From Acanthochromis polyacanthus (lineage: Eukaryota > Chordata > Actinopteri > Pomacentridae), in NCBI RefSeq assembly GCF_021347895.1, contig NC_067122.1:11521983-11585982 (forward strand): a stretch of DNA of 64,000 bases, read 5' to 3'. Positions 34,084 to 44,680 of the stretch are shown in pieces. Position 1 is the stretch's first letter; each line of letters starts with the position of its first letter. The notes beneath the pieces are model-generated. The model saw only the letters and a list, made by a program, of their open reading frames with translations. It was not told the origin of the DNA and did not search any database. The position numbers and the translations under genes were made by a program.

Positions 34084-34990
34084 ACATCATCAGTAATTAT
34101 TCTACTTCTCTTTCAGAAACTCTTTCACAAACAACACGTTCTGAAATGTTTCTGCTGGTGGTAGCAATAATCTGTTTGGCTATTTCTGTGACTGTGAATA
34201 TCATTGTCATTTGTTACCGAACTTCAAGAGCAGCACAAGAACAATTTCCAGGTAAGTGTTGTTTGTTGAGTTTCTCGTTTTAATACAGTTGTGATTTTAC
34301 TCAAAAAGTTTCAAACATCTGACCTAATTTAATAGATCTTTGTAGATAGACATTAATTCATACTTACACACTCAGGCTGCACAGTGGATCACTGCTGCCT
34401 CACAGCTAGAAAATCCCTGGTTCGCATCCTGGCCTGTCCGTAGGTGTGAATGTGAGTGTGCTTGGTTATCTGTCTCTGTGTTGGCAACCTGTCCATGGTG
34501 TCCCTGTCTTCCCCCTGAGTCGGCTTGGAAAGCGTCCAGCCCTCAACAGATGATTAATCAGTGCATAGATAATGGATGGATGGAATAAAACTGCTTTGAT
34601 GACAATGATCAAGTAAACTTGTTCAGTCAGTAGTGGGTCATAATAGAAAGTCATGTTAGGGACATAATATTTTTGTTTTAATTCCTCATTAGGAGTAGAA
34701 TTCACCTCATCACAAGCAAGTCATGACAATTTGAGCCAACCAGTGATTGATACTGTAAGTAATAATGCCAAATCACAGCATTTAAGATGATTTTATTGAT
34801 ATAATTCCCAACAGCTTGATATAACAGTACGACTTCACAATGATCCTTTTATTTTTCACAGACTGGAATTGGACATGATCTGAACTATGCTGTGATGCAT
34901 TTCTCTGGAAGGAAAGCTCCACAGGGAAAAAAGAAGAAGGAGCTGGTGACCGAAGAAAGTGTGTACTCTCAAGTTAAATGCCGAATGTGA
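32836..34990 (+). CDS. nitr: NITR-family receptor, type II, complete (351 aa)
   Basis: Exons: 32836-32878, 32979-33311, 33651-34004, 34117-34251, 34693-34754 and 34862-34990; 1056 nt in frame. Leader MIVLWISLFALHQG. The V domain has TVSCALP, VHWYKQG and DEGIYHC, and ends WSGTYLMV in place of a J FGXG motif. CDR3 carries an extra cysteine (CAIIEWCGTASKW), leaving an unpaired Cys unless it dimerises. The I domain holds six cysteines and FGNGTTLTN. The membrane span is uncharged and followed by CYRTSRAAQEQF. The tail has LNYAVM, near an ITIM, and SVYSQV, a canonical ITIM. A TA microsatellite sits in the intron before the membrane exon and a tRNA-type SINE in the next intron. An inhibitory surface receptor is inferred. 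Confidence 0.87.
34045..34080. repeat. TA dinucleotide microsatellite
   Basis: About 18 TA units lie 40 bases into the intron between the I-domain and membrane exons of the 32836 gene. The other type II genes have only ATACAAAATATG here. Confidence 0.9.
34375..34590 (+). mobile_element. tRNA-derived SINE in a NITR intron
   Basis: CTGCTGCCTCACAGCTAGAA followed by CCTGGTTCGCATCCTGGCC resembles a tRNA-type B box, then TAGGTGTGAATGTGAGTGTG and the terminal GATAATGGATGGATGGA typical of an abundant fish SINE. It is absent from the matching introns of the 40252 and 51179 genes. Confidence 0.7.
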
Positions 34991-35239
34991 AAATGTCTAT
35001 GAAAAATGTTAGATTTGCTAGTTATGCTGATTTCCTACGATGAAAATGAATGAATGCAAATTCTTACTTCTTACTTCTTCTTACTAAAAGCAATGTATTT
35101 TTTGACAAAAGACAAAATGTCCGTGATCCCATTTGTGTGATGAAGCCTCACTTCAGAAATAGACTTGGAGATGCTGACAAAGCTGCCTGTTTTTTTGACA
35201 GTGTTCCCTGAGATGTTTGCTTACAGTAGTTTCTTAGTG

Positions 35240-35535
35240 TGTCTTTGAAGAGAGATGGTGGGGCGCTTACTCCTAATGACCAAACCTACCACCCAGCATG
35301 GTGGTAGCAGTATTATGCTCTGGGACTGTTTTGTTTCCAGTGAAACTTAAATTATCAAGAGAATGACTTCCAAATTCTTCAGGAAATCTCAAAATTAGCT
35401 AGAAATTTGGGTCTTGGATGCATTCAGGTGTTTGTAGTCCCCAACATGGTAAAGAAAGGCTAAATCAAGCTCGAATTAAGGTTTTAGACTGGCCTCCCTG
35501 CATCCTCAGTTAAACTCCATTAGGAACCTGTGAAT
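35240..35535 (+). mobile_element. Tc1-like transposase remnant
   Basis: GCATGGTGGTAGCAGTATTATGC reads as the HGGSSIM stretch of a Tc1 transposase. Further on, GGCTAAATCAAGCTCGAATT with AGGTTTTAGACTGGCC and a decayed AACTCCATTAGGAACCTGTG correspond to the region before and at the third catalytic residue. Many stops; no terminal repeats seen. Confidence 0.65.
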
Positions 35536-35804
35536 TGTGTCGAAGAGACCAAGTCCTTGTCAGAAAAGTTTTAGTTTTCAGACACATCCTCCACACTGGG
35601 GATGTGTCTGGTCTGCTGCTGGGGGTGCTGTCCATGGGTCCCTTCAGTCCGGCTGGTCGGGGGCCTCCCCACTTCAGTGTGGGGGTTCCCCTGTCTGTTG
35701 GAGGGGGGGACTCCATTGGAGTCATCCTCCCAGTGTGGATGACTCCAATGGAGGCGTTTTCCACAAGTGTCAGTGCTATGCCATGTCTCCCTACTGTCAG
35801 TGGT

Positions 35805-35895
35805 GAGAGTGTGTGTGCGTGTGTGTCTGTGTATGTGTGGGCATGCATATGTGTGTGTGCTTATCCAGTTGTGTGCATATATGTGTATATGAAGG
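35805..35895. repeat. GT-rich microsatellite
   Basis: Impure GT repeats (GAGTGTGTGTGCGTGTGTGTC and so on), in sequence unlike the other gene units. Confidence 0.8.
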
Positions 35896-36789
35896 GAGGG
35901 AGGGATGTTTTTTTCTTGTTTTTAATGTTTTGAAATGTTGTATGCATGTTGCATTTTTAACTGCATGAAAAGTGCTGTATAAATTAAGTTTGATTTGATT
36001 TGTGACAAACATATGTTCTTATTATTCCATCATAAAAAATTTTAAAGTCGTAGAAGTTATTGGAATCTCAAGACTGCCATGATATGTATGGAAAACTTCA
36101 GTGCAAACAAATCATCAGGAGAGCAAAACCAGCAAAAATAAATAAATAAATAAAAATGTTCATGTATGTAAGTGAGAGTATATACAGTGGCTACGGGAGA
36201 TACAAATGGGAGGTGAACTGGACAACAGTCAAACCAGGAAAGTTGGGAAAGGGAAGCAGCTAGCAGGCTAAGCTAAACTGCTGACTTTCCTAACTGGGAG
36301 ATGGGAAGTTATAGTAACATGGGAAACATGCCAAGAGGAAAGCTAAAGCTGGGAATGCAGGACAGGACATGATAGAAGAGTTAATGCAACATTTGTATCA
36401 GTGCATACAGTTAATAAGAAAACAAGTGATGAAAAGTGTGCATCAATTTCTCATCTTTCTCATTAGATCTTAATGCACTAATGACACAACTGTAGGCAAA
36501 AGTGTGCCTCGTAGAAACATGTATGGAGCATTTATGACAGATACTGTTAACAGACACTGTTAATCTGTCTTTATTGAATTTTTGGTCAGTAATTAAACCC
36601 CTAAAAACGTATCTCCGTGTATGAAACCCTGACTGTCTGAATTGACGTTTTTTTAGACAGTCATTGGTAAACTGCAGTTTTAAGGTGGAAATGCTCAGCC
36701 ATGACTTCACCACCATCTGGACATATGTACAAGGTATGAATCCTAATTTTTACTTGAGGGATTATTCTCATTTCAGTAAAGATGTCCAC
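35896..36789. other. Intergenic stretch
   Basis: No gene is seen. From about 36480 (GTAGGCAAAAGTGTGCCTCG) it resembles 15118-15240 in the second unit, leading into the conserved module. Confidence 0.4.
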
Positions 36790-38270
36790 TTTAGTGAAAA
36801 CATTATCTTCCTGGTCTCACAGCACGTTGTAAAGGCCTTCTATATGTCTGTCATGAGAACAACAAGCTGAGCCACATGCAGCAGCTACACTGACAGAGAA
36901 AAGCTGTGGTGAAACATTTCACTGCCCTTTGACCAACAACTGAAGCTGTTTACTCAGAACAGACCGGACTATGGCCTTTAACCAGATATTTAGTCAAAGA
37001 CGGCTGCAAAATGCTTCAACATCCTAATTTTACCTGAAGAATTTGGAATTGTTGTTTTCATTTCACTTCTTTTTTTAAAGTGTCTTTCTTCTATTTTTAA
37101 ACCACAGGATACTACAACCATACACATCTTCAAATTTATATTATTCAATGTACCGTATATAGATCATATTAGTTGTAATTAAAATGCATACTTATTGATT
37201 CATTGACCATTAATTTGGACAGATGTGACACTGTGCCAAGTAAAACAAACTTCAATAGACTTGAGGAAGTCAAAGCAATAGTTGATGATAAAGTTCTACT
37301 CTTGCCAACAAGTGAGTGATTAGCACCTCCCCTCATGTGTCAGCCATTACCAATGAAAACAGCAAACCTCAGAGACGTGGGATGAAAAAGGTCATGCCAG
37401 TAGGACTGAGTAAGCATTAGTGTGTGACCATCACTCTTGTATTCTCTAATTTCTTCTGTAAGTTCTTCTAATATTAATATCATAGTTGCTCCCTGGGGAC
37501 AAATAAAGTTGTTCTCAATCTGAATATTCTACACAACAACAATATAGTGTTGTTCCACTTTTATATTTACAATAGATACACAAGACCAACTTCCTGACAT
37601 TAAAGTGAAGCAGGAAGAACAGCCCCTTTGTATTCACGCCTTCAGAAGACCAACCACAGCAGTGCTAAAGTTTCCATTCATCGTTTGTTTGTCATGAAAC
37701 CATAAAGTACAAATAAGGATACAAAGTGAAAACAATTTTTTATGTTGGTGTTTTGTTTTGAATTACATTTTATAGTCGCTACTTTTCCTTTTCCACCGTC
37801 TTGTATGTCACTGCATATGTATTTTGTTTAAACTGACTGGATGTTAGGAATCACTGATTGAGGTTACTAGTTGTTTTGAAAGGACAATCTTTATAGTAAA
37901 AAATCTAGTTGCATTTGTAGTATTAGCAACAGCTTTTGATGATCGTTTTTGGGTATTTTTGCCTTTATTGGACAGTGAATAGTGAAAAGACAGCATGGGG
38001 TTATAGAGGAAGGTGTGACATGTGATGCAGGTCCACAGCTAAAGTTGAATCCAGGATGTTGTGGTTTAATGCTGCTGAGGAGCTTTGTGTGAAAAATGTC
38101 ATTGTCAGACCAGCATGTTTTGCCTCATGGTCAACAGTATGTTGACCTTCATAAAGGCTGCAACCCAAACTCTTACAGTCTGACAAATGTTGTTGCAGTT
38201 TTAACTGTTTAACATTTTCTCTCCATTTTGCAAGTTGGTGAAACTGTTCCAGAAACTTTCACTCTACAAA
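36790..38270. repeat. Conserved intergenic module, copy D
   Basis: GAGAAAAGCTGTGGTGAAAC (about 36896) and CTGCCCTTTGACCAACAACT are followed by the core GCAGGAAGAACAGCCCCTTT with CAACCACAGC (about 37611-37670) and the decayed TGAATAGTGAAAAGACAGCA block (about 37976). ETS-like and RUNX-like words are kept. It ends near a TGGTAACTCATCTGGTAGAA stretch (about 38308) that looks like a worn tRNA-type SINE. Confidence 0.6.
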
Positions 38271-38819
38271 TCCCTAACAAAGGGCAGGAAGTCACAAAAG
38301 TGACTTTGGTAACTCATCTGGTAGAACCTGCACCATAAACGTCAAAAATCCTGGAAAGATTTTCTGCAAGCTATTTTTACAGTGTAGTTCTTTTTAGTTA
38401 AAATGAAAAATGAAAGTTACTTGTGTGCTTGCTGTGATGCTGTGGCAGTCCTCCTGAAGGATGGTGGGATTGGTCTTTGGATGCGGGTCAGAATAGCAGT
38501 GGACAGTGTTGGGCCTCTGAGTCAGCCTTGATGAATTTAGGAAGGAGTTGGGTAAGGCTCTTAGGAATTAATGTATGAAGGAGGACTCTGGGATGACGGA
38601 CTCAGGAATTAGTCAAGGAGTAATCAGATTGGTGCTTTCAGGTGTGGCCTTTTAAAGGGGACTGGTGCATGACACTGATCAGGACAGAGTGTGGTACAAC
38701 ATCAGTCATGGACGGCTGATGACAAGATGTCTCTCACACAGCTACACCTTTAAAATGTTTTCTGATGGGTTATATATCTTCAAAATAATTTTGAAATGAG
38801 AGTGCATCATTCATGGAAA
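38271..38819. other. Intergenic stretch with no gene seen
   Basis: Contains the worn SINE-like stretch near 38308 and otherwise nothing recognisable. Confidence 0.35.
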
Positions 38820-39190
38820 TGTACTCTTAGACCTGTCAGACCTCATCCCAGCTCCAAGGTCTGCAGACGTCACCTCAGCTCCAGTTTAAACTCCAGAGGA
38901 TGCAGACGTTGCACGAGCTAAAGAGTCTGTGCTCCCAGCTGGGTCCCATCAGGATCTGACCCTTTCATGCTGCTGCTGGTCTCCAGAGGAGCTACACCTC
39001 TACCTGAGCCACTGGTATCCTGTCAAGACTCCAAAGGTGGTCCACCTTTGGCATCAGCCTCTGGTGGTGGTTAACCTTTGCCGTTGGCCTCCAGAGGATC
39101 TCCACCTTTGCCGCCAGCCTTGCAAGTGACCCATCCTGCAGAGCCGTCCTGCCAGTGTCTCCCAGTTTCATGTCATTCTCCAGTCCATGT
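38820..39190 (+). repeat. Proline-codon-rich repeat
   Basis: Short repeats of CCAGCTCCA, CTCCAGAGGA and CTCCACCTTTGCC. A related copy surrounds the LINE at 30643-32003. One frame at 38929-39129 is open, but it is repeat-derived and not a gene. Confidence 0.5.
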
Positions 39191-40114
39191 CTGACTGATC
39201 AAAGGTGATTTTTTTTTTGTTTTGATTTGACTATTCCATTATTATTGTATTTCAGATTTCTTTACATTGCATTTACAGTTACATTTAAGAAAGAAATTAC
39301 TACTGTGACCACTCCTGTAAAATGCCTGTTTATGAGGTCAGAAATATTGAAAAGTTAATGATAAAAGGTTGATAAGACATTTTGATAAGAATTTACAGCT
39401 TAAATCCAGGGTGTTTTATGACAAAAACATGTAAAACATGTTCAATATTTCACAAATTATTGAAGGTATAAATCTGAAAAAAGCTGATCATTCTGATATT
39501 CAGATTAATTTTGTGTGATGTTAATTTTCAGCAAAAAATGCCTTTATAAAGTATATGAGTTTGTACCAGATTTTGTGTAAGAGAAAAAACTGTCTGGAAT
39601 TTTCCTTGATATTAATGTTTAATTTATTCCCAAAAATTAATATATTTATGAATCCAATTTCAGGGGTTGAAACATAAACATACTGAACATATGTTACTTT
39701 GTTAGACAATCAGGTATAAAGTATGACATACAGCACAGATGCCCGAAGCTTGATTTGAACCATGAACTTCATTTTCTCTGTTGTACTCTAAACCTGTAAC
39801 TCTTTGGCTACCAGAGGGCTTCACAAATTCACTTTGGCAATATGCTTGGTTGAACTAATCTTTGTGGTTTCACACTTTCACATCAGACACTTGGTAAGAA
39901 ATCTGAGCTGTCTAAAGTTGATATTTGTGTGTTTAGCTGTACCACACAATATGAGGGCAGAGGATGGACATTACTTTAACAAAGAGGAAAATATTTAATA
40001 CAAGCTTGTAACATACTTGTCAACAAAATGGTGAAGAAATCATTAAAATGAGAGACTAAACAAATAAGAAAGAGGTGATACAATCCTCAAAGCCCTGGAT
40101 GAGACCAGTGTGAC
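39191..40114. other. Upstream flank of the 40252 gene
   Basis: Largely paralogous with 50480-51040 and 61880-62400; CTTTGGCTACCAGAGGGCTT (39803) recurs at 62089. Short frames here (for example MATRGLHKF...) recur at 62091 but carry no domain and look like shared non-coding sequence. Confidence 0.5.
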
Positions 40115-40251
40115 AGGAAGTGCACTTTTGAATCTTTATTCTTTGACAACCAATCAGATGCATTTGGCAGTGTGACATAAAGGGTCTTGTTATATCTCCT
40201 CCTACATTGATTTAAACAGCGACAAGGTCCTTGACAGGAGACAATGTCAGG
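40115..40251 (+). promoter_or_regulatory. Promoter region of the NITR gene at 40252
   Basis: Visible words are an ETS-like ACAGGAAGTGC (about 40114), CCAAT at 40150-40154 in ACAACCAATCAGATGCAT, and TTTAAA at 40211-40216, 41 bases before the start codon. That spacing implies a 5' UTR of only about 10-15 bases. The same arrangement precedes 51179 and 62538. Confidence 0.55.
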
Positions 40252-40255
40252 ATGA
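40244..40255 (+). other. Tiny upstream ORF overlapping the NITR start codon
   Basis: ATG TCA GGA TGA: a three-codon frame whose stop overlaps the main ATG at 40252 as ATGA. It is also present at 51171, 58740 and 62530, but absent at 32836. Whether the mRNA includes it depends on the transcription start. Confidence 0.5.
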
Positions 40256-42154
40256 TCGTGTTGTGGATTACACTGCTTGTTCTTCATCATGGATGTGAGT
40301 GCTTTCTTGTTTTTATATGATGTTCTTGCAATCTGGATTTTCCAAAGTATTTTGACTAAACTTCGTCTGTATTTTATGTTTTGTTTTCATTCAGATACAC
40401 TCATTCCAGTGATCCCCGTTCAAACTGGTGAATCCACAGCCTTAACATGTGCTCTGTCTAATACTGATATGAGCAATGGCGAAGTCCACTGGTTCAAGCA
40501 GAGTGTTGGAGATAATCTGAAACTAATTGTGACTCTTCGGAAACTTACAACACCTCAATATGCACCAGAGTTTTCAAAATCAAGATGGAAAGTTCATAGT
40601 GATGGCAATTTTTCCACCCTGACTATTTCGAGAATAATCCAAGAGGACGAGGGAATCTACCACTGTGCATTCATTACATTGTATGGCACAACATCTGAAT
40701 GGATCGGGACATATTTGATAATAAAAGGTAATAATACGAGCTCCACAGCTTGCAGTTTTGCAAATGCTTTAACCCCTAAAGCACTACTGTATCGATTTTG
40801 AAGAATAACTGTTATTGAAGATGTTTTCAAAAAATTTACTAAAAAAAATTCAGTTTCAATTCAATTACATTTACATGTATAATGAATTTCTTCTATTTAA
40901 ATCCAGATGCTTTTTCAACCACTGATTCAATTTAGGTATAATATTAATAATCATTCCATCAGTACATCAGTAAGATGTAAAACTACTAAAATCATATCTG
41001 ATGTTTTTCTCAGACTTTCAAAATGTGCTTTGAAGTCTCATTCTGTTAACAGTTTTTTCATTACACAGGAGACAGTCAGAAGACATCAGACTACACTGTT
41101 GTTCAGTCCACAGCATCACATTCAGTCCATCCAGGAGAATCACAGACTCTCCAGTGTTCAGTCTTCTCTGACTCTGACAAGAAAACATGTTCAGGAGATC
41201 TGAGTGTGTTCTGGTTCAGACCTGGATCAGATAAATCTCATCCAGACATCATCTACACTGATGGAAACAGACCTGATGGATGTGAGAAGAGATCTGACAC
41301 TCAGAAGAGCTGTGTTTATCGCTCCTCTAAGACCTTCAACTCCTCTGATGCTGGGACTTACTACTGTGCTGTGGCCACATGTGGACAGATACTGTTTGGA
41401 AATGGAACTACTCTGACCAATGGTATGATTTTATGTTGAGTACTGAAGATATACAAAATATGTTAACAACATCATCAGTAATTATTCTACTTCTCTTTCA
41501 GATGCTTGTTTACAAACTGCACAATCTGAAATGATTGCTCTGGTGGTAGCAATAATCTGCTTGGTCATTTCTGTGATTGTGAATATCATTTTAATCTGTT
41601 ACCGAACTTCAAGAGCAGCACAGGAACAATTCACAGGTAAATGTTGTTTATTGAGTCACATTCTACACAGCTGGGATTTCGCTCAAAAAGTTTCAAACAT
41701 CTGGCCTAAGTTAATTGATCTTTGTTGATAATTATTATTCATTCCTATTTACACCTTGCACTGATGACAGTGAACAGTTAAATTTGTTCCTTCAGCATTT
41801 GATGCTGCTTAGAGTGTCAGATAAAAGACATTATATTTTTGATTTTATTCCTCATCAGAAATTGAATTCACCTCATCACAAGCAAGACGTGACAATTTGA
41901 GCCAACCAGTGGTTGATGCTGTAAGTAATGATACTAAATCACATTATTTATGGTTATTTCATTAACATGATTCCCAAAGCTTGATGTAACGGTATGACTT
42001 TATAATGATCCATTTATTTTCTGCACAGACTGAAGGTGGACATGATCTGAACTATGCAGCACTGCATTTCTCTGGAAGGAAAGCTGCACGAGGAAAGAAG
42101 ACGAAGGTGAAAACTGAGGAAAGTGTATATTCTCAAGTTAAATACCAAATGTGA
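40252..42154 (+). CDS. nitr: NITR-family receptor, type II, complete (350 aa)
   Basis: Exons: 40252-40294, 40395-40727, 41069-41422, 41502-41636, 41859-41920 and 42029-42154; 1053 nt in frame. Leader MIVLWITLLVLHHG. The V domain has LTCALS, VHWFKQS and DEGIYHC with CDR3 CAFITLYGTTSEW, then IGTYLIIKG. The I domain has CSVFSDSDKKTC, GCEKRSD, KSC, YYCAVATC and FGNGTTLTN. The uncharged span begins MIALVVAIICLVIS and is followed by CYRTSRAAQEQF. Both tail tyrosines are canonical ITIMs: LNYAAL and SVYSQV. Such motifs in the family recruit SHP-type phosphatases, so an inhibitory receptor is inferred. It is the closest relative of the 51179 gene: introns, tail and downstream flank are nearly identical, while the V exons differ at many positions. 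Confidence 0.9.
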
Positions 42155-42290
42155 ACGCGTCTAAGGAAAACTTCAGTCTGTTTTCGATAAAAGATTCAAT
42201 CTTGATCCCATCAGTGTGCTGAAGCTTCACTGGTGAAATAGACTTTGAGATGTTGACAAAGCAAAACGCTGGTTGACTGTGTTCCCTGAG

Positions 42291-42650
42291 ATGTTTACTA
42301 CCAGTAGCTTCTCAGTGTCAACTGTGAGGAAAATTACACCTCTGAAGAAGAGGATTTGTGTTCTTCACAGTGACCTTCTCATCTCCCTGCCTAACACACA
42401 GAACTTGCAATGCAGGAATGAACTGAACAGTTTAAATCAGAACATGAAGGAAATTCAGCATCACTGGAGTGATGATCTGGACTCAGTCTCTGATTCCAGG
42501 TTTAGTAGGACCAGTATGGAAGAAGAACACATCGAATCTGAAGTGTTTGTGGAGAAGAACAAACAAGACATCAACACCCCCCTTCTCTCTGTCACAGACC
42601 ACGACCAGAAAGGCAGAGAGAGACTTTTTATTCTAAGTATATATAGGTGA
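42291..42650 (+). CDS. Unrecognised reading frame downstream of a NITR gene (119 aa)
   Basis: I do not recognise this frame. It starts at ATG 42291, 137 bases after the NITR stop, and encodes a hydrophilic, acidic protein with no signal or membrane segment (for example MKEIQHHWSDDLDSVSD and EEEHIESEVFVEKNKQD). The paralogous frame at 53211 is kept open. Over the shared part I count three amino-acid-changing and five silent differences, fewer replacements than neutral drift would usually give, but the numbers are small. It could be 3' UTR of the NITR mRNA, a leftover exon of another gene, or a real small gene. No splice-compatible link to the NITR tail is evident. Confidence 0.35.
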   Translation: MFTTSSFSVSTVRKITPLKKRICVLHSDLLISLPNTQNLQCRNELNSLNQNMKEIQHHWSDDLDSVSDSRFSRTSMEEEHIESEVFVEKNKQDINTPLLSVTDHDQKGRERLFILSIYR

Positions 42651-43515
42651 AAGGTTTAGTTCAGGCAACTGGACTATTCTTATGATCTTGAAAACTAGTT
42701 TGGAGAATCCCAGGTTTTTAACCACTAGAGGTGTAGATGAGGCCAAGGCTGATGTTATCTACTATCTGCAAGGTGATAGTGTCTTTTATCTGATAGTGGA
42801 TGCCATCAGCCTTAGCCCCACCTCCACCTCTAGTGGTTAAAAACCTGGGACTCTCCAAACTAGTTTTTTAGAACTGAAGAAGCCTCTCAGATGAGAGGTG
42901 AAACATCGTCAAGATCATACGCATCAGTTTAGGGGGGGACGGTGGGGACGTGGCCCCCCCCCCCACACACACTTTTTGTCAGGGGTCATTTTGTCTCCAA
43001 CACATTCAAATTCTTCACATGTAAGCCGTTGTAAACCCAGTTATTTTCAGTAGTTTAGAAAATTCCGACGCTCCTGAACGCACCATCCGCACTCGCACTC
43101 CGCACGCCGAGAGTTGCACAGACATGCAGCACACCTTGGTAAGGTCAAAAAACGCGCAGATGCTAAATTTGCGCCCGTGCCAAGTGGAAGCTCCGACCAG
43201 AGGCGTGCAGGGGCAAAATTTCGGCCCGGGAGAATTAGTACTATAGCGGCCCACAGACCCCATCACCTACATGCACTGATAGCGCAGCAGGTTGCGCCTT
43301 TGCCTTTGGTGCGATGGTTGTGAGTTCGAGCCCAGCTTGTGGCATTTTGCCGCCGTTCTTCGACATTTTCTCAAAGTGCTGTGGTCTCCGTCCCCCCCAC
43401 TTTTAAAAACAAACTGACGCCCTTGGTCAAGATCACAAGAATAGTCCAGTTTCCTGAACTAAACCCTTCACCTTAAGATGACCTGGATGAATGAGAACCT
43501 TCACAGACATCTAAG
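42651..43515. repeat. Foldback arrangement of a retroelement end, with hammerhead-like core
   Basis: The outer ends are inverted copies (GTTTAGTTCAGGCAACTGGA near 42655, and inverted near 43440). Inner inverted arms lie at about 42691-42737 and 42823-42869 (AAACTAGTTTGGAGA, CCACTAGAGGTG). Next to them is CTGAAGA, a CCTCT/AGAGG hairpin and GAAAC (42874-42904). The wording matches a common fish repeat with GAAGAAGCCTCT and GAGAGG GAAAC. The whole stretch is absent from the paralogous place after the 51179 gene. Confidence 0.5.
42930..43430 (+). mobile_element. tRNA-like SINE inserted in the foldback repeat
   Basis: C- and G-rich ends (GGGGGGGACGG and GTCCCCCCCAC) surround a tRNA-like stretch at about 43275-43345: GATAGCGCAGCAGGTTGCGC as an A-box-like part and GTTGTGAGTTCGAGCCC as a B box. 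It interrupts the surrounding repeat, whose GTCAAGATCA resumes at about 43426. Confidence 0.55.
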
Positions 43516-44680
43516 CATATAGACTTCCTCGGTTTTATTTTTCTTATCATTGAATGTATATGCTTGTACTTTTAGCGATGTCATGAATTTACTTTCATGT
43601 CGCCTAAAGTCTACAATTTCTAAGTTTATTCTGATGTTTACACCTTTTTGTTATCTCAGGGACCATATGAGATAAACATATTATGTTTTCTGTCATTCTA
43701 ATCCCCTATTCAGTGGTATTTCAGATCTGTGATCATCATAGATATTTTACAATTGGATTTGTATGTTGAAGAAATCACCTCAAATTAAGTTGTAAAGGTG
43801 TTTGTCCTCTGAGCTCTCATGGACAGTGAAGCTCAACACCAACCGTTGGGAGAAACACAATGGTTAAATGCTGATTTGAATTTGAGTCCAAAATTTCCCA
43901 TATAAAGGAACGTCACTGCAATGCGAGGCCTTTGAGAAGCGACAGGGGCTCAAGTTCAGAGAAATTCATGATGTTTTATAATTAAAACAAAGGCTCAAAA
44001 CTGAGTTCTTTTATGATGGCTTAACTTTAAACTTGGGATTTGTTTCCTATGTTTTATTTAAAGTTGGTCTTTTTAAGTTCACTTTAATACTACAAGAGCA
44101 CAAATATTTTCTTTGAGTATCGATTCGTAGTATTTTTACTCTGGGACACTTTTGCAATGCAAACGTGCCAAAGGGCCTCCTTGTCTCTGTGTTTCCTGAA
44201 CAAACTCATCCAACAGATCATCACAGCTTCACATCCTCCCTCTTACAAAGGCTATGCAAGCATCATTTTCCTTCTGCTAAAGTGAATTTATCATTACAGT
44301 TGGTTTTCCAGCTCCAGAGTGATTCTAAATTCATCATCTTCTACCAACTGCTTCCAATAACAATCACAGTTAATTAATTTATCTGCAGTCATTCATTCAT
44401 TTATTTACTGTTGGTTGTTGTTATTAGGTCATTGTTGTTGATTGTTTGTTCATATTATTAGTTAATAAATGTTTGTGTAGAACTATTGTCCATTCTATGT
44501 ATTTCATTGGTTGGGAACTGAAGGTCAATGAAATCAGAGTTTACAACTTTTGATTATGAGACTGATCAATACAAGAAGAATTGATTAATTAGTGATTATT
44601 GAACCTGAAACATTCTTGATAAAGGTCTCAAAAGGTACAATTAATCTTATTTTTTACTCTAGGGATTCTCTTCATTTCAG
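43516..44680. repeat. Duplicated flank, paralogous with 55200-56055 and 57405-57635
   Basis: It runs nearly identically, for example GTCACTGCAATGCGAGGCC at 43913 and 55588. The Tc1 at 56060-57404 interrupts the other copy. No gene is seen. Confidence 0.7.

Noticed and set aside
35535..35933. 132-codon open frame
   Set aside because: Overlaps low-complexity GT-rich sequence and a small inverted patch, with no domain and no paralogue.
39804..39998. Frame MATRGLHKF..., recurring at 62091
   Set aside because: Shared because the flanks are duplicated; it has no domain and the copy upstream of 51179 does not keep it.
43270..43350. tRNA gene suggested by A-box and B-box words
   Set aside because: Lies inside a SINE with G/C-run ends; I cannot fold a full cloverleaf, so it is not called as a tRNA gene.
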